DNA of 40,347 nt from Sphingomonadales bacterium (GTDB taxonomy: Bacteria > Pseudomonadota > Alphaproteobacteria > Sphingomonadales > Sphingomonadaceae): assembly GCA_004173185.1 (NCBI GenBank), contig SEFZ01000038.1, forward strand, positions 1 to 40,347. Reading direction: 5' to 3'. Under the pieces are notes generated by a model. The model was not told the origin of the DNA, searched no databases, and saw nothing but the letters and a program-made list of their open reading frames with translations. The translations under genes were made by a program, and so were the position numbers. This document shows, piece by piece, positions 24,001 to 32,889 of the stretch (positions are counted from its first letter, which is position 1; every line of letters starts with the position of its first letter).

Positions 24001-25134
24001 ATGACTGAGTTACCTACCCGCCCGGCGGTTAAGCCGACGCGTCCGTACTTTTCTTCCGGCCCCTGCGCTAAGCCGCCGGGCTGGTCCGCCGAAAAACTAG
24101 ATACCCAGGCTCTTGGGCGCTCGCATCGCTCGAAGATCGGCAAGACGCGTTTGCAATACGCGATCGATCTGATGCGCGAGTTGCTGAAGCTGCCCGATAC
24201 GCACCGGATCGGCATCGTGCCGGGCTCGGACACTGGCGCCTTTGAAATGGCGATGTGGACGATGCTGGGCGCCAAGCCCGTCACTGCGCTGGCTTGGGAA
24301 AGCTTTGGCGAAGGCTGGGTGACCGATGCGGTCAAGCAGCTCAAGATCGACCCCACCGTGATTCGCGCCGATTATGGCCAGCTGCCCGATCTGGGCGCGG
24401 TCGATTGGTCGAACGACGTGCTGTTCACCTGGAACGGCACCACTTCGGGCGTGCGCGTGCCGAATGGCGCCTGGATCGCTGACGACCGCGAAGGGCTGAG
24501 CTTCGCCGACGCGACCAGCGCGGTGTTCGCTTACGATCTACCGTGGGACAAGATCGATGTCGCGACCTTCTCGTGGCAGAAGGTGCTGGGCGGCGAAGGC
24601 GGCCATGGCGTGCTGATCCTCGGCCCTCGCGCAGTCGAGCGGCTTGAGAATTACACCCCCGCATGGCCGCTCCCCAAGGTTTTCCGTCTGGTTTCCAAGG
24701 GCAAGCTCGCCGAGGGCGTGTTCAAGGGCGAGACGATCAACACCCCGTCGATGCTTGCCGTCGAAGACGCGATTTTCGCGCTCGAGTGGGGCAAGTCGAT
24801 CGGTGGCGCTGAAGGGCTGATTGCCCGCTCGGACGCCAACGCCGCGGCGCTCGAGAAGATCGTTTCGGAGCGTGATTGGTTGGGCAATCTCGCAGTCGAA
24901 GAATCGATCCGCTCGAAGACCAGCGTGTGCCTGACGGTCGAAGGTGCCGACGAAGCGCTCATCAAGAAGATGGCCTCGCTTCTCGAAGCTGAAGGCGCTG
25001 CGCTCGACGTGGCCGGATATCGCGATGCCCCTGCGGGCCTGCGCATCTGGTGCGGCGCGACCGTGGATACTGCTGACGTGGAAGCACTCGGCCCGTGGCT
25101 CGACTGGGCCTACGCGACCGCCAAGGCCGCCTAA
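24001..25134 (+). CDS. serC: Phosphoserine aminotransferase SerC
   Basis: A 377-residue fold-type I PLP enzyme of the alphaproteobacterial SerC subgroup. It begins PTRPYFSSGPCAKPPGW, shows IVPGSDTGAFEMAMWTMLG and places the PLP lysine in FSWQKVLGGEGGHGVLI. The subgroup has this length and the extended N-terminus. It transfers an amino group from glutamate to 3-phosphohydroxypyruvate in serine synthesis and can also serve the pyridoxine pathway. The start ATG 24001 follows the leader-buried GGAGAG at the right distance. It is the first gene of a serC-serA-hisZ run. Confidence 0.95.
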   Translation: MTELPTRPAVKPTRPYFSSGPCAKPPGWSAEKLDTQALGRSHRSKIGKTRLQYAIDLMRELLKLPDTHRIGIVPGSDTGAFEMAMWTMLGAKPVTALAWESFGEGWVTDAVKQLKIDPTVIRADYGQLPDLGAVDWSNDVLFTWNGTTSGVRVPNGAWIADDREGLSFADATSAVFAYDLPWDKIDVATFSWQKVLGGEGGHGVLILGPRAVERLENYTPAWPLPKVFRLVSKGKLAEGVFKGETINTPSMLAVEDAIFALEWGKSIGGAEGLIARSDANAAALEKIVSERDWLGNLAVEESIRSKTSVCLTVEGADEALIKKMASLLEAEGAALDVAGYRDAPAGLRIWCGATVDTADVEALGPWLDWAYATAKAA

Positions 25135-25154
25135 ACTTTCCGACTGATTTTATC

Positions 25155-25177
25155 GCCCCGCCGCGCATGCGCGGGGC
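25155..25177 (+). other. Intercistronic hairpin between serC and serA
   Basis: Arms GCCCCGC (25155-25161) and GCGGGGC (25171-25177) enclose a nine-base loop in the 55-base serC-serA spacer. No U-run follows, so read-through is expected. It could partly end the transcript or protect the upstream mRNA end and thereby set the serC to serA ratio. Confidence 0.45.
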
Positions 25178-25189
25178 TGGAGACCTATC

Positions 25190-26767
25190 ATGCCAAAAGT
25201 ACTTATCAGCGACAAAATGGACCCCAAGGCCGCCGAGATCTTCCGCGCGCGCGGAGTCGAAGTGGACGAGATCACCGGCAAGTCTCCCGAAGAGCTGATG
25301 GCGATCATCGGCGAATATGACGGCCTTGCGATCCGCAGCTCGACCAAGGCGACCAAGGAAATCCTCGCCGCCGCGACCAATCTCAAGGTCATCGGCCGCG
25401 CCGGCATCGGCGTCGACAATGTCGATATCCCTGCGGCGTCGGCCAAGGGCGTTGTCGTCATGAACACCCCGTTCGGCAATTCGATCACCACCGCCGAGCA
25501 CGCCATCGCATTGATGTTCGCACTCGCACGCGATCTGCCAGAGGCCGACAAGTCGACCCAGGCCGGCAAGTGGGAAAAGAACCGCTTCATGGGCGTCGAA
25601 GTGACGGGCAAGACGCTCGGCCTGATCGGCGCGGGCAATATCGGCTCGATCGTCGCGGATCGCGCACTCGGCCTGCGCATGAAGGTCATCGCATATGATC
25701 CCTTCCTGACGCCTGAGCGCGCCGTGGAAATGGGCGTTGAAAAGGTCGATCTCGACGGGCTGCTGTCGCGCGCCGATTTCATCACGCTGCACACCCCGCT
25801 GACCGATCAGACCCGCAACATCCTCTCGGCCGAGAATCTCGCCAAGACCAAGAAGGGCGTGCGCATCATAAATTGCGCACGCGGCGGACTGATCGACGAG
25901 GCGGCCCTCAAGGCGGGTCTCGACAGCGGCCATATTGGCGGTGCGGCGCTCGACGTGTTCGTGCAGGAGCCGGCCAAGGAATCGCCCTTGTTCGGTACGC
26001 CCAACTTCATCTCGACCCCGCATCTGGGTGCATCGACCAGCGAAGCGCAGGTCAATGTCGCCATTCAGGTCGCCGAGCAGATGGCCGATTTCCTGATGTC
26101 GGGCGGCGTGACCAACGCGCTCAACATGCCATCGCTCTCCGCTGAGGAAGCACCGCGCCTTAAGCCGTATATGGCGCTCGCCGAGCGTCTCGGCAGCCTG
26201 GTCGGCCAGCTCGCGCACGGCGCGCTCACCTCGATCTCGATCGAAGTCGAAGGTGCGGCCGCTGAGCTGAACCAGAAGCCGATCACCGGAGCCGTTCTCG
26301 CTGGCCTGATGCGCGTCCATTCCGACACGGTGAACATGGTCAACGCGCCCTATCTCGCCAAGGAACGCGGCCTCGACGTGCGCGAAGTGCGCCATGACCG
26401 CGAAGGTGATTACCACACGCTGGTTCGCGTCACCGTTGGCACCCAGGCGGGCGACCGCTCGGTTGCCGGCACGCTGTTCGGCAACCTCGCGCCGCGCCTG
26501 GTCGAACTGTTCGGCATCAAGGTTGAGGCCGATCTGGCGGGCGACATGCTCTACATCGTCAACGAGGATGCGCCCGGTTTCATCGGTCGCCTCGGCTCGA
26601 CGCTGGGCGAAGCAGGCGTCAACATCGGCACCTTCCACCTCGGCCGCCGCGATGCCGGTGGCGAGGCGGTGTTGCTGCTCTCGGTCGATGAGCCGGTTTC
26701 GGCCGATCTGATCGCGAAGGTCCGCGCGCTTGGTGGCGTGAAGACCGCGATGGCGCTCAAGTTCTGA
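25190..26767 (+). CDS. serA: D-3-phosphoglycerate dehydrogenase SerA
   Basis: A 525-residue long-form enzyme. The NAD-binding domain has GLIGAGNIGSIVADRA (about residues 145-160), and RGGLIDEAAL and STPHLGASTSEAQ hold the catalytic Arg-Glu-His set. An intervening allosteric-substrate-binding domain (about 320-450) and a C-terminal ACT domain (LYIVNEDAPGFIGRLGSTLGEAGVNI) follow, for serine or related feedback control. It oxidises 3-phosphoglycerate, the first step of serine synthesis, and its product is the substrate of SerC. It lies 55 bases after serC and 18 before hisZ. A 558-residue minus-strand frame inside it is a shadow. Confidence 0.96.
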   Translation: MPKVLISDKMDPKAAEIFRARGVEVDEITGKSPEELMAIIGEYDGLAIRSSTKATKEILAAATNLKVIGRAGIGVDNVDIPAASAKGVVVMNTPFGNSITTAEHAIALMFALARDLPEADKSTQAGKWEKNRFMGVEVTGKTLGLIGAGNIGSIVADRALGLRMKVIAYDPFLTPERAVEMGVEKVDLDGLLSRADFITLHTPLTDQTRNILSAENLAKTKKGVRIINCARGGLIDEAALKAGLDSGHIGGAALDVFVQEPAKESPLFGTPNFISTPHLGASTSEAQVNVAIQVAEQMADFLMSGGVTNALNMPSLSAEEAPRLKPYMALAERLGSLVGQLAHGALTSISIEVEGAAAELNQKPITGAVLAGLMRVHSDTVNMVNAPYLAKERGLDVREVRHDREGDYHTLVRVTVGTQAGDRSVAGTLFGNLAPRLVELFGIKVEADLAGDMLYIVNEDAPGFIGRLGSTLGEAGVNIGTFHLGRRDAGGEAVLLLSVDEPVSADLIAKVRALGGVKTAMALKF

Positions 26768-26785
26768 GGTAGCTAAGGCGATCGT

Positions 26786-27871
26786 ATGACCGGTTTACTG
26801 CCCGAGGGTTTTCACGATCGCCTTCCTCCCGCCGCCGATGCTGCGTCGCGCCTTGAAACGCGCGTACTCGGCGTGGCGCGGGGCTATGGCTATGAGCAGG
26901 TTGATCCGCCGCTCGCCGAATTTGCTGACGAACTGTCCGCGCGGCTGAAGGCGGCGCGGATGCGTGATGCGGTTCGCTTCGTCGATCCGGTTTCGCAACG
27001 CACGCTGGCGATTCGCCCGGACCTTACCGCACAGGTCGGGCGGATCGCGGCGACGCGGATGGGCCACCATCCGCGCCCGGTGCGGCTCAGCTATGCCGGA
27101 CCGGTGATGAAGCTCTCGGCCTCCGAACTCGATCCGTTGCGTTCGATGCGTCAGATCGGCTGCGAGCTGATCGGGCTCGATACCGTCGCGGCGGCGACCG
27201 AGATCGTGCAGGTCGCGATCGAAGCGCTGCAGGCGGCAGGCGTGACCGATATCAGCCTCGATTTCACGCTTCCGGATCTGATCGATACGCTGGCAGCTGG
27301 CACGCCTGATCTGGAACTGCTGCGCGAGCGACTAGATGCCAAGGATGCCGGCGGCGTCGCGGCGCTGGATGCGGGCTATCTGCCGCTGATCGAAGCGGCT
27401 GGCCCGTTCGATTCAGCGATGGCGCGGCTCCGCGCGATCGATACTGGCAAGCTGACCACGCGGCTTGATGGGCTGGCGCAGATCGCTGCGGCGATCGACG
27501 GGCAGGCGGCGCTCACCCTCGATCCTACCGAGCGTCATGGTTTCGAATATCAAAGCTGGCTCGGCTTCTCACTGTTCGCTGCAGGCGCGCGCGGCGAGAT
27601 CGGGCGCGGCGGAAGCTATACGATCATTCACGGCGATGGCCGCGAAGAGCCTGCGGTCGGCTTCTCGTTGTTCGCTGATCCGATCCTCGATGCCGGGCTG
27701 GGGACCAGCGAGCGGCGTCGCTTGTTCGTGCCGTTCGGCGCGCCCGCAGGGATCGGCGCCAAGCTGCGCGCCGAAGGCTGGGTGACCGTCGCCGCGCTCG
27801 AAGCCGAGGACACGCCCGAAGCGCAGCTCTGCACCCATGTGCTCCGCGACGGAGCACCACAGGCAATCTGA
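26786..27871 (+). CDS. hisZ: ATP phosphoribosyltransferase regulatory subunit HisZ
   Basis: A 361-residue paralogue of class II histidyl-tRNA synthetase without tRNA-charging function. Visible blocks are LPEGFHDRLPPAADAASRLE, VDPVSQRTLAIRPDLTAQVGRIAA, the PVRLSYAGPVMK strand and the LRSMRQIGCELIGLD motif 2-3 region. HisZ forms a hetero-octamer with the short HisG and lets histidine inhibit the first step of histidine synthesis. HisG is not in this window. The gene follows serA by 18 bases and is probably on the same transcript. It converges on the oxidoreductase gene with only 23 bases between, and I see no clear terminator there. Confidence 0.88.
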   Translation: MTGLLPEGFHDRLPPAADAASRLETRVLGVARGYGYEQVDPPLAEFADELSARLKAARMRDAVRFVDPVSQRTLAIRPDLTAQVGRIAATRMGHHPRPVRLSYAGPVMKLSASELDPLRSMRQIGCELIGLDTVAAATEIVQVAIEALQAAGVTDISLDFTLPDLIDTLAAGTPDLELLRERLDAKDAGGVAALDAGYLPLIEAAGPFDSAMARLRAIDTGKLTTRLDGLAQIAAAIDGQAALTLDPTERHGFEYQSWLGFSLFAAGARGEIGRGGSYTIIHGDGREEPAVGFSLFADPILDAGLGTSERRRLFVPFGAPAGIGAKLRAEGWVTVAALEAEDTPEAQLCTHVLRDGAPQAI

Positions 27872-27894
27872 CGTCTTTGCGTTGGCGCGCGGCT

Positions 27895-29325
27895 TTAGCG
27901 CGTCAGCAGCGACTCCGGATGTCCGTCGAGGAACGGCAGCAACGCTTCGGTCACTGCGTGGCGGAAGCGCGGATCGGCGGCGAGCTTCTCGGGAAACACC
28001 TGCCGCAGCGCCAGCATCGCCGTCGCCACATCGCTGCCGGTCGCAGCTTCTGCCAGCACATCAGCCAGCGGATCGGTGATCTTCTCGCCAGCCTGCGCCT
28101 TGTGACGAATGAACGCGATCCACGCCGCGATCGGCACCGCGAGGCGATCGATGCTGCGTCCCGCTTCCAGTTCGTCCTGGATCGTGTCGAGCAGGCGATA
28201 GGGCAGCTTCTGCGAGCCATCCCATGCGATCTGGCTGAGCAGATGGCGGATCTCGGGGTTGCGGAACCGATCCAGCACCGCATCGGCATAAGCCGAGACG
28301 TCGAGACCTTCGACCGGCTTGAGGCTCAGCGCGATATCTGAATGGACGAGGCGGGTGATGAAGCCCTCCAGCGCGGGATCGGACATCGCTTCGAACACTG
28401 TCTCCAGCCCAAGTGCGAGGCCGATATAGGCCAACGAAGAATGCGCGCCGTTGAGGATGCGCAGCTTGGCCTGCTCGAATCCGCGCACATCGTTGGTGAG
28501 CGTCACGCCGACCGAAGCGAGATCGGGGCCATCGGCCATGTCGAAGCGCTGGAGCACCCATTGGGTGAAGCCTTCGCGCTGGACCGCCGCATCATCGGTC
28601 ACGCCGATCTCGTGCGCGACATGGCTCAGGAACGCCGCATCGCTTGCCGGGGTGATCGAATCGACCATCGAATCAGGAAATGCGACGCCTTCGATCCACG
28701 CCGCGAGTGCGGGATCATATTGCTGCGCCAGCTTCACGCATGCCGCGCGAAGTTTGCCGCCATTGCCGGTCATATTGTCGCAGCACAAAACAGCGAACGG
28801 GGCCACGCCCGCATCGCGGCGATCCGAGAGACCGGCGACGATCCAGCCGATCACGCTCACCGGTTCGGCGGGGCGGGCCAGATCGTGGACGATATCGGGA
28901 TGCGCCAGATCGAGCGTGCCGTCGCTGGCGAGGCAATAGCCCTTTTCGGTGACCGTGCTGGTCGCGATGCGCACCTGCGGGTCGGCCAGCAACGCGCGCA
29001 GTTTCGCGCCTTCGCCCGGGCCGATGGCGTCCGAATGCGCTGCTATCACGCGCATGCTCTTCTCGCGATCGATCACCGCCAGCGTATATAGTCCGCCCTG
29101 CGCCTTGAGCGCATCGACCGTGCCCGCGCTGCGCAGCGAGACCGCAGCAATTCCCCAGCGCGGATCGCTATCCAGCAGCCGATCGATATAGGCCGCCTGA
29201 TGCGCGCGGTGAAATGCGCCGGGGCCGAAATGAACGATGCCGGTGGTGACTTCGGCCAAGGCATGGCCGGGGCGGGCAATCGCTTGCGGGAGCGAGGCGA
29301 GGGTTGCGTGTGACAGGCTGGTCAT
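27895..29325 (-). CDS. Mannitol dehydrogenase-family oxidoreductase (fructuronate reductase-like)
   Basis: A 476-residue polyol-specific long-chain dehydrogenase. The N-terminal Rossmann part begins IVHFGPGAFHRAHQAAYIDRLL, and the family catalytic motif K-x4-N-x2-H is seen as KLRILNGAHSSLAYIG. VTEKGYCL, VLCCDNMTGNG and PDSMVDSITPA are other conserved blocks. Family members interconvert mannitol and fructose or mannonate and fructuronate with NAD(P). The length fits both UxuB and mannitol 2-dehydrogenase, and no neighbouring uronate gene decides between them. MTSLSHAT is preferred over an ATG twelve codons upstream. The protease gene upstream is 46 bases away on the same strand. Confidence 0.86.
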   Translation of the reverse strand: MTSLSHATLASLPQAIARPGHALAEVTTGIVHFGPGAFHRAHQAAYIDRLLDSDPRWGIAAVSLRSAGTVDALKAQGGLYTLAVIDREKSMRVIAAHSDAIGPGEGAKLRALLADPQVRIATSTVTEKGYCLASDGTLDLAHPDIVHDLARPAEPVSVIGWIVAGLSDRRDAGVAPFAVLCCDNMTGNGGKLRAACVKLAQQYDPALAAWIEGVAFPDSMVDSITPASDAAFLSHVAHEIGVTDDAAVQREGFTQWVLQRFDMADGPDLASVGVTLTNDVRGFEQAKLRILNGAHSSLAYIGLALGLETVFEAMSDPALEGFITRLVHSDIALSLKPVEGLDVSAYADAVLDRFRNPEIRHLLSQIAWDGSQKLPYRLLDTIQDELEAGRSIDRLAVPIAAWIAFIRHKAQAGEKITDPLADVLAEAATGSDVATAMLALRQVFPEKLAADPRFRHAVTEALLPFLDGHPESLLTR

Positions 29326-29371
29326 GGCCCATTCCAAGCAACGCCGCGGCTCTGCTGTCAACCGTGCCGGA

Positions 29372-30379
29372 TCATTCGCCGCCGCGCGTGGGGTATCCGC
29401 CGATCTGCGTCGGGTTAAACATCATCGGCACAGCGCGCGTCTTTTTCATCACGAAGCGCACCTGGCGATTGGGGAAATCGATGTCGACGCGCTGGAAGGC
29501 TTGCAGCGCATCCATGCCGAGCAGCAAGGCCGGGCGCTTGGTCAATCCGAAACGATGAAAGGGCGCGAGATCGGCAAAGGCGATCGGCATCTCGCCAAAG
29601 GTGAGCCGGCCGACGCGGATATTCGGCACCGTCGTATAATCGGCCTCGATCTTTCCGCCGGTCACGCTGGTCAGCTCGATCGGCATCGCCTTTTTCATCC
29701 GCGCCCGGCCGATGCGTTTGCGCAGCGCCAGATTGCCCATCGTCACCTGCGATCCGGTATCGAGCACCACCTGCACGCGCGAATTGCCATAATAAGCGTC
29801 GGTCACGATCAGCTGCCCGAACAGGCTCTTGGCGGTGACGACGATCTCGTTGGAGCCATGGGGCCGATCGCGATCCCGCTTCACGCTGGGGCGCACCGAC
29901 ATCGTGCCCTTTTCGAAATCGATCGAGACCTGATGCTTGCTCAGCGTATCGATGCCGAGCAGTCCGGCCGCGCCCAGATCGCGCGCGCCGAGCGAGGGGG
30001 CGATCACCGTGTGCATCTGTCCGATCGACGTGATCGACAGATCGGGGACGACCACTGTGTTGACCAGCGAGCGGCCAGTCATCGATGTCAGCGTCACCGG
30101 CCTGGCGGGGCTCAGCCCCAGCAAGCTGGCTAGTTCGCGCGAAACGACGGTGCGCTCGGCGCCGGTGTCGATGATGAAATTATACGGACCGTGATTGCCG
30201 ACCGCGACGGGCACCGTCAGGCGCTTGTCGAGCTCGCCCAGTTTGACGAGCACGTCGCCCACCATATTGCCGGACGGGATCAGTTCGGGATCCTGCTTTG
30301 GCAGGTCGTGACCTCCGGCAGCTGCACCCAGCGGCAGCAGCAGCGGGAGGAGCAGAAGCGGGCGAACACGCTTGGTCAT
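29372..30379 (-). CDS. Secreted retropepsin-like aspartic protease with two catalytic lobes
   Basis: A 335-residue protein with a signal peptide (hydrophobic LLLLPLLLPLGAAAGG). It has two aspartic-protease half-sites: DTG at residues 71-73 in YNFIIDTGAERTVVS and DTG at 207-209 in VQVVLDTGSQVTMG. Each is followed by a flap-like strand and a hydrophobic-Gly block (AAGLLGIDTL and ALLLGMDAL). Retropepsins normally carry one DTG and work as homodimers; this chain carries both halves, as pepsin does. It should act in the periplasm. The target is unknown. A 16-base palindrome lies 21 bases upstream of its start. Confidence 0.85.
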   Translation of the reverse strand: MTKRVRPLLLLPLLLPLGAAAGGHDLPKQDPELIPSGNMVGDVLVKLGELDKRLTVPVAVGNHGPYNFIIDTGAERTVVSRELASLLGLSPARPVTLTSMTGRSLVNTVVVPDLSITSIGQMHTVIAPSLGARDLGAAGLLGIDTLSKHQVSIDFEKGTMSVRPSVKRDRDRPHGSNEIVVTAKSLFGQLIVTDAYYGNSRVQVVLDTGSQVTMGNLALRKRIGRARMKKAMPIELTSVTGGKIEADYTTVPNIRVGRLTFGEMPIAFADLAPFHRFGLTKRPALLLGMDALQAFQRVDIDFPNRQVRFVMKKTRAVPMMFNPTQIGGYPTRGGE

Positions 30380-30399
30380 GCAGCGATGCTATACCCTTC

Positions 30400-30441
30400 A
30401 TTGCTGCGCAGCAATCGGAATGATCGCGGCCTCATGAGGCC
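30400..30441. promoter_or_regulatory. Two perfect palindromes between helicase and protease genes
   Basis: ATTGCTGCGCAGCAAT (30400-30415) and GGCCTCATGAGGCC (30428-30441) are both perfect palindromes in a 74-base gap on the minus strand. The second follows the helicase stop and may end or stabilise that transcript. The first sits just before the protease start and could be an operator or a 5'-end hairpin. No promoter is clear. Confidence 0.45.
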
Positions 30442-30453
30442 AGGAAAATCCCG

Positions 30454-32880
30454 CTAATCCAGTCGCATCGCCTCCGCGGCAATGCCCTCTGCCTCCATCA
30501 GCAGGGCATCGTCCGCACTGCCCTGTGGCAGCGACTCGCGACCAATCATGATAAGAACTGGCACGGCTAGCGGGCTGACCCGGGGCAGATCGATATGCAG
30601 CATCCGCTCCGCCGCAGTGTCGAGCAGATTGGCGAGGCGGCCGACATCGGTCATCCGCGCGCGGGCATCGGCCCAGGCCGCGCGCAGCAGCAGATGATCG
30701 GGCTCATATTTGCGCAGCACATCGTAAATCAGATCGGTCGAAAAGGTGACCTGTCGCCCGCTCTTCTTCTTGCCCGGTATCTGCCGCTCGACCAGCCCGC
30801 CGATGATCGCCACTTCGCGGAACGCCCGTTTGAGCAGCGCCGATCCCTGCACCCAATCTACAAACTCATGCTCGAGAATATCGGGTGAGAAGAGCGCGGC
30901 GGGGTCTTCGATCTTCTCAAGCCCATAGACGGCGAGCGCATAATCATTGGCGACAAAGCCCAACGGCTTCAGCCCCATCGCTTCCATCCGCCGGGTGATC
31001 AGCATGCCAAGCGACTGGTGCGCGTTCCAGCCTTCGAAGCTGTACGCAACCATGTGGTGGCGGCCCTCGTGCGGGAAAGTCTCGACCAGCAATTGTCCCG
31101 GCGCGGGCAGGGCGGAGCGATAGGCCTGCACCTCCAGCCATTCGCGGACATCGTCGGGGAAGCGCGCCCATTGGCTGCGATCTGCCAGGAACGCGCGAAC
31201 GCGGCTGGCGAGCGTTGCGGTGATCGCCAGTCGCGCCCCCATGTACGAGACGATCCGGGCGGGCTTGCTCGTCGCGCGCACGATCACGTCGGTCAGTTCG
31301 ACTCGCTCGACCTCGACCGCGATGCCGGCAAAGAAGAAGCAATCGCCCGGAGATAACGACGCGCCAAAGCCTTCCTCGACCTTGCCCAGCCGCCGCCCGT
31401 TCTTGAAGCGCACCTCAAGCATCGGGGACTCAACGATGATCCCCGCGTTCAATCGATGCTGCGCAACAAAGGCGGGCTTGGTGACGCGCCACAGCCCGTC
31501 CTTGCCGAGCGTCAGTCGCTTGAACTTGTCATAGGCACGAAGGCTGTATCCGCCGTCCGCGATGAACTGCAGCACCCGGTCGAAGGTCTCCTGCTCCAAT
31601 GCGGAATAGGGCAATGCTGCGCGGATTTCCTGCAGCATCGCGTCCGGTTCGAACGGCGCGGCGCAGGCCAGCCCCATGATATGCTGGGCCAGCACGTCGA
31701 GCGCGCCGGGGCGGAATATATCGGGATCGAGCTCCCCCGCCTCGACTGCGTCGAGCGCCGCGCGGGCCTCGAGATATTCGAAGCGATTGCCCGGGACGAG
31801 CACGGCTTCGCTGGATTCATCGAGCCGGTGATTGGCGCGCCCGATCCGCTGGAGCAATCGCGACGAGCCCTTGGGCGCGCCCATCTGGATCACGCAATCC
31901 ACGTCGCCCCAATCCACTCCCAGATCGAGGCTGGCGGTGGCGACCAATGCGCGCAGCTTGCCGTCCGCCATCGCCTGTTCGGCATTGCGCCGCGCTTCCA
32001 GCGAGAGGCTGCCATGATGCACGGCGATCGGCAGCTTGAGTTCGTTGACCTTCCACAGATTCTGGAAAATCAGCTCGCACAGCCCGCGCGTGTTGCAGAA
32101 GACGATCGTCGTCTTGTGCGTTTCGATCTCGGCCATCACCTGCGGGATTGCGTACAGCCCCGAATGCCCGGCCCAGGGCACGCGGCCTTCGGGCAACAGG
32201 ATCGCGATATCGGGCTCAGCGCCCTTCTCCCCCTGCACCAACGTGACCGAATCGATGTCGCCATACGGCCCGAGCCAGGCGCGATAGCCATCGGGATCGG
32301 CGACCGTGGCCGATAGCGCGACGCGGCGCAGATTGGGTGCGAGCCGCCCCAGCCGCGCGATGGCGAGCGCCAGCAAATCGCCGCGCTTTCCGGTGGCGAA
32401 GGCATGGACCTCATCGATGACGATGGTCTTCAGCCCCTCGAACATCAGCAGACTGTCTTCATACGACAGCAGCAGGCTCAGTGATTCGGGCGTGGTCAGC
32501 AATATCTGCGGCGGCCGCGCGCGCTGGCGCATTTTCTTCTCGTGCGGTGTGTCGCCGGTGCGCGTCTCGACGCGGATCGGCAGGCCCATCTCCTCGATAG
32601 GCGTGAGCAGGTTGCGCTGCACATCCACCGCCAGTGCCTTGAGCGGCGAAATATAGAGCGTGTGCAGCCCTTCGCTGGGTTGCTCCACGAGCTCAGTCAG
32701 TGTCGGCAGGAAGCCCGCCAGCGTCTTGCCCGCACCCGTCGGCGCGACCAGCAGCGCATGTTGCCCCGCCCGCGCGGCCTCCAGCATCTCCAGCTGATGC
32801 CGCCGCGGCGACCATCCGCGCGATGCGAACCAATCTTCTAGCTGTGGGGGAAGCTGGGAACCGGCGAGCATCCCAACCAT
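30454..32880 (-). CDS. Ligase-associated DNA-damage-response DExH helicase (Lhr-like)
   Basis: An 808-residue superfamily 2 helicase of the Lhr-C type. Walker A is APTGAGKT (about residues 45-52), the DEVH box is in VIDEVHAFA, SATVADPDGYRAWLG follows, and QRIGRANHRLDESSEAVLVPG is motif VI. The C-terminal half is the DEAD-associated domain with a long Lhr-type winged-helix region. Such helicases occur with an MBL-fold exonuclease, an ATP-dependent ligase and a phosphoesterase in a bacterial repair set. Here it is divergent from the exonuclease with only nine bases between the starts. Start may be ATG 32880 or ATG 32871. No ligase lies nearby. Confidence 0.9.
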   Translation of the reverse strand: MVGMLAGSQLPPQLEDWFASRGWSPRRHQLEMLEAARAGQHALLVAPTGAGKTLAGFLPTLTELVEQPSEGLHTLYISPLKALAVDVQRNLLTPIEEMGLPIRVETRTGDTPHEKKMRQRARPPQILLTTPESLSLLLSYEDSLLMFEGLKTIVIDEVHAFATGKRGDLLALAIARLGRLAPNLRRVALSATVADPDGYRAWLGPYGDIDSVTLVQGEKGAEPDIAILLPEGRVPWAGHSGLYAIPQVMAEIETHKTTIVFCNTRGLCELIFQNLWKVNELKLPIAVHHGSLSLEARRNAEQAMADGKLRALVATASLDLGVDWGDVDCVIQMGAPKGSSRLLQRIGRANHRLDESSEAVLVPGNRFEYLEARAALDAVEAGELDPDIFRPGALDVLAQHIMGLACAAPFEPDAMLQEIRAALPYSALEQETFDRVLQFIADGGYSLRAYDKFKRLTLGKDGLWRVTKPAFVAQHRLNAGIIVESPMLEVRFKNGRRLGKVEEGFGASLSPGDCFFFAGIAVEVERVELTDVIVRATSKPARIVSYMGARLAITATLASRVRAFLADRSQWARFPDDVREWLEVQAYRSALPAPGQLLVETFPHEGRHHMVAYSFEGWNAHQSLGMLITRRMEAMGLKPLGFVANDYALAVYGLEKIEDPAALFSPDILEHEFVDWVQGSALLKRAFREVAIIGGLVERQIPGKKKSGRQVTFSTDLIYDVLRKYEPDHLLLRAAWADARARMTDVGRLANLLDTAAERMLHIDLPRVSPLAVPVLIMIGRESLPQGSADDALLMEAEGIAAEAMRLD

Positions 32881-32889
32881 ATAGGCAGT

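Noticed and set aside
24962..26638. A 558-residue minus-strand open frame
   Set aside because: It lies almost wholly inside serA, which has all the catalytic motifs, and has no recognisable family feature.
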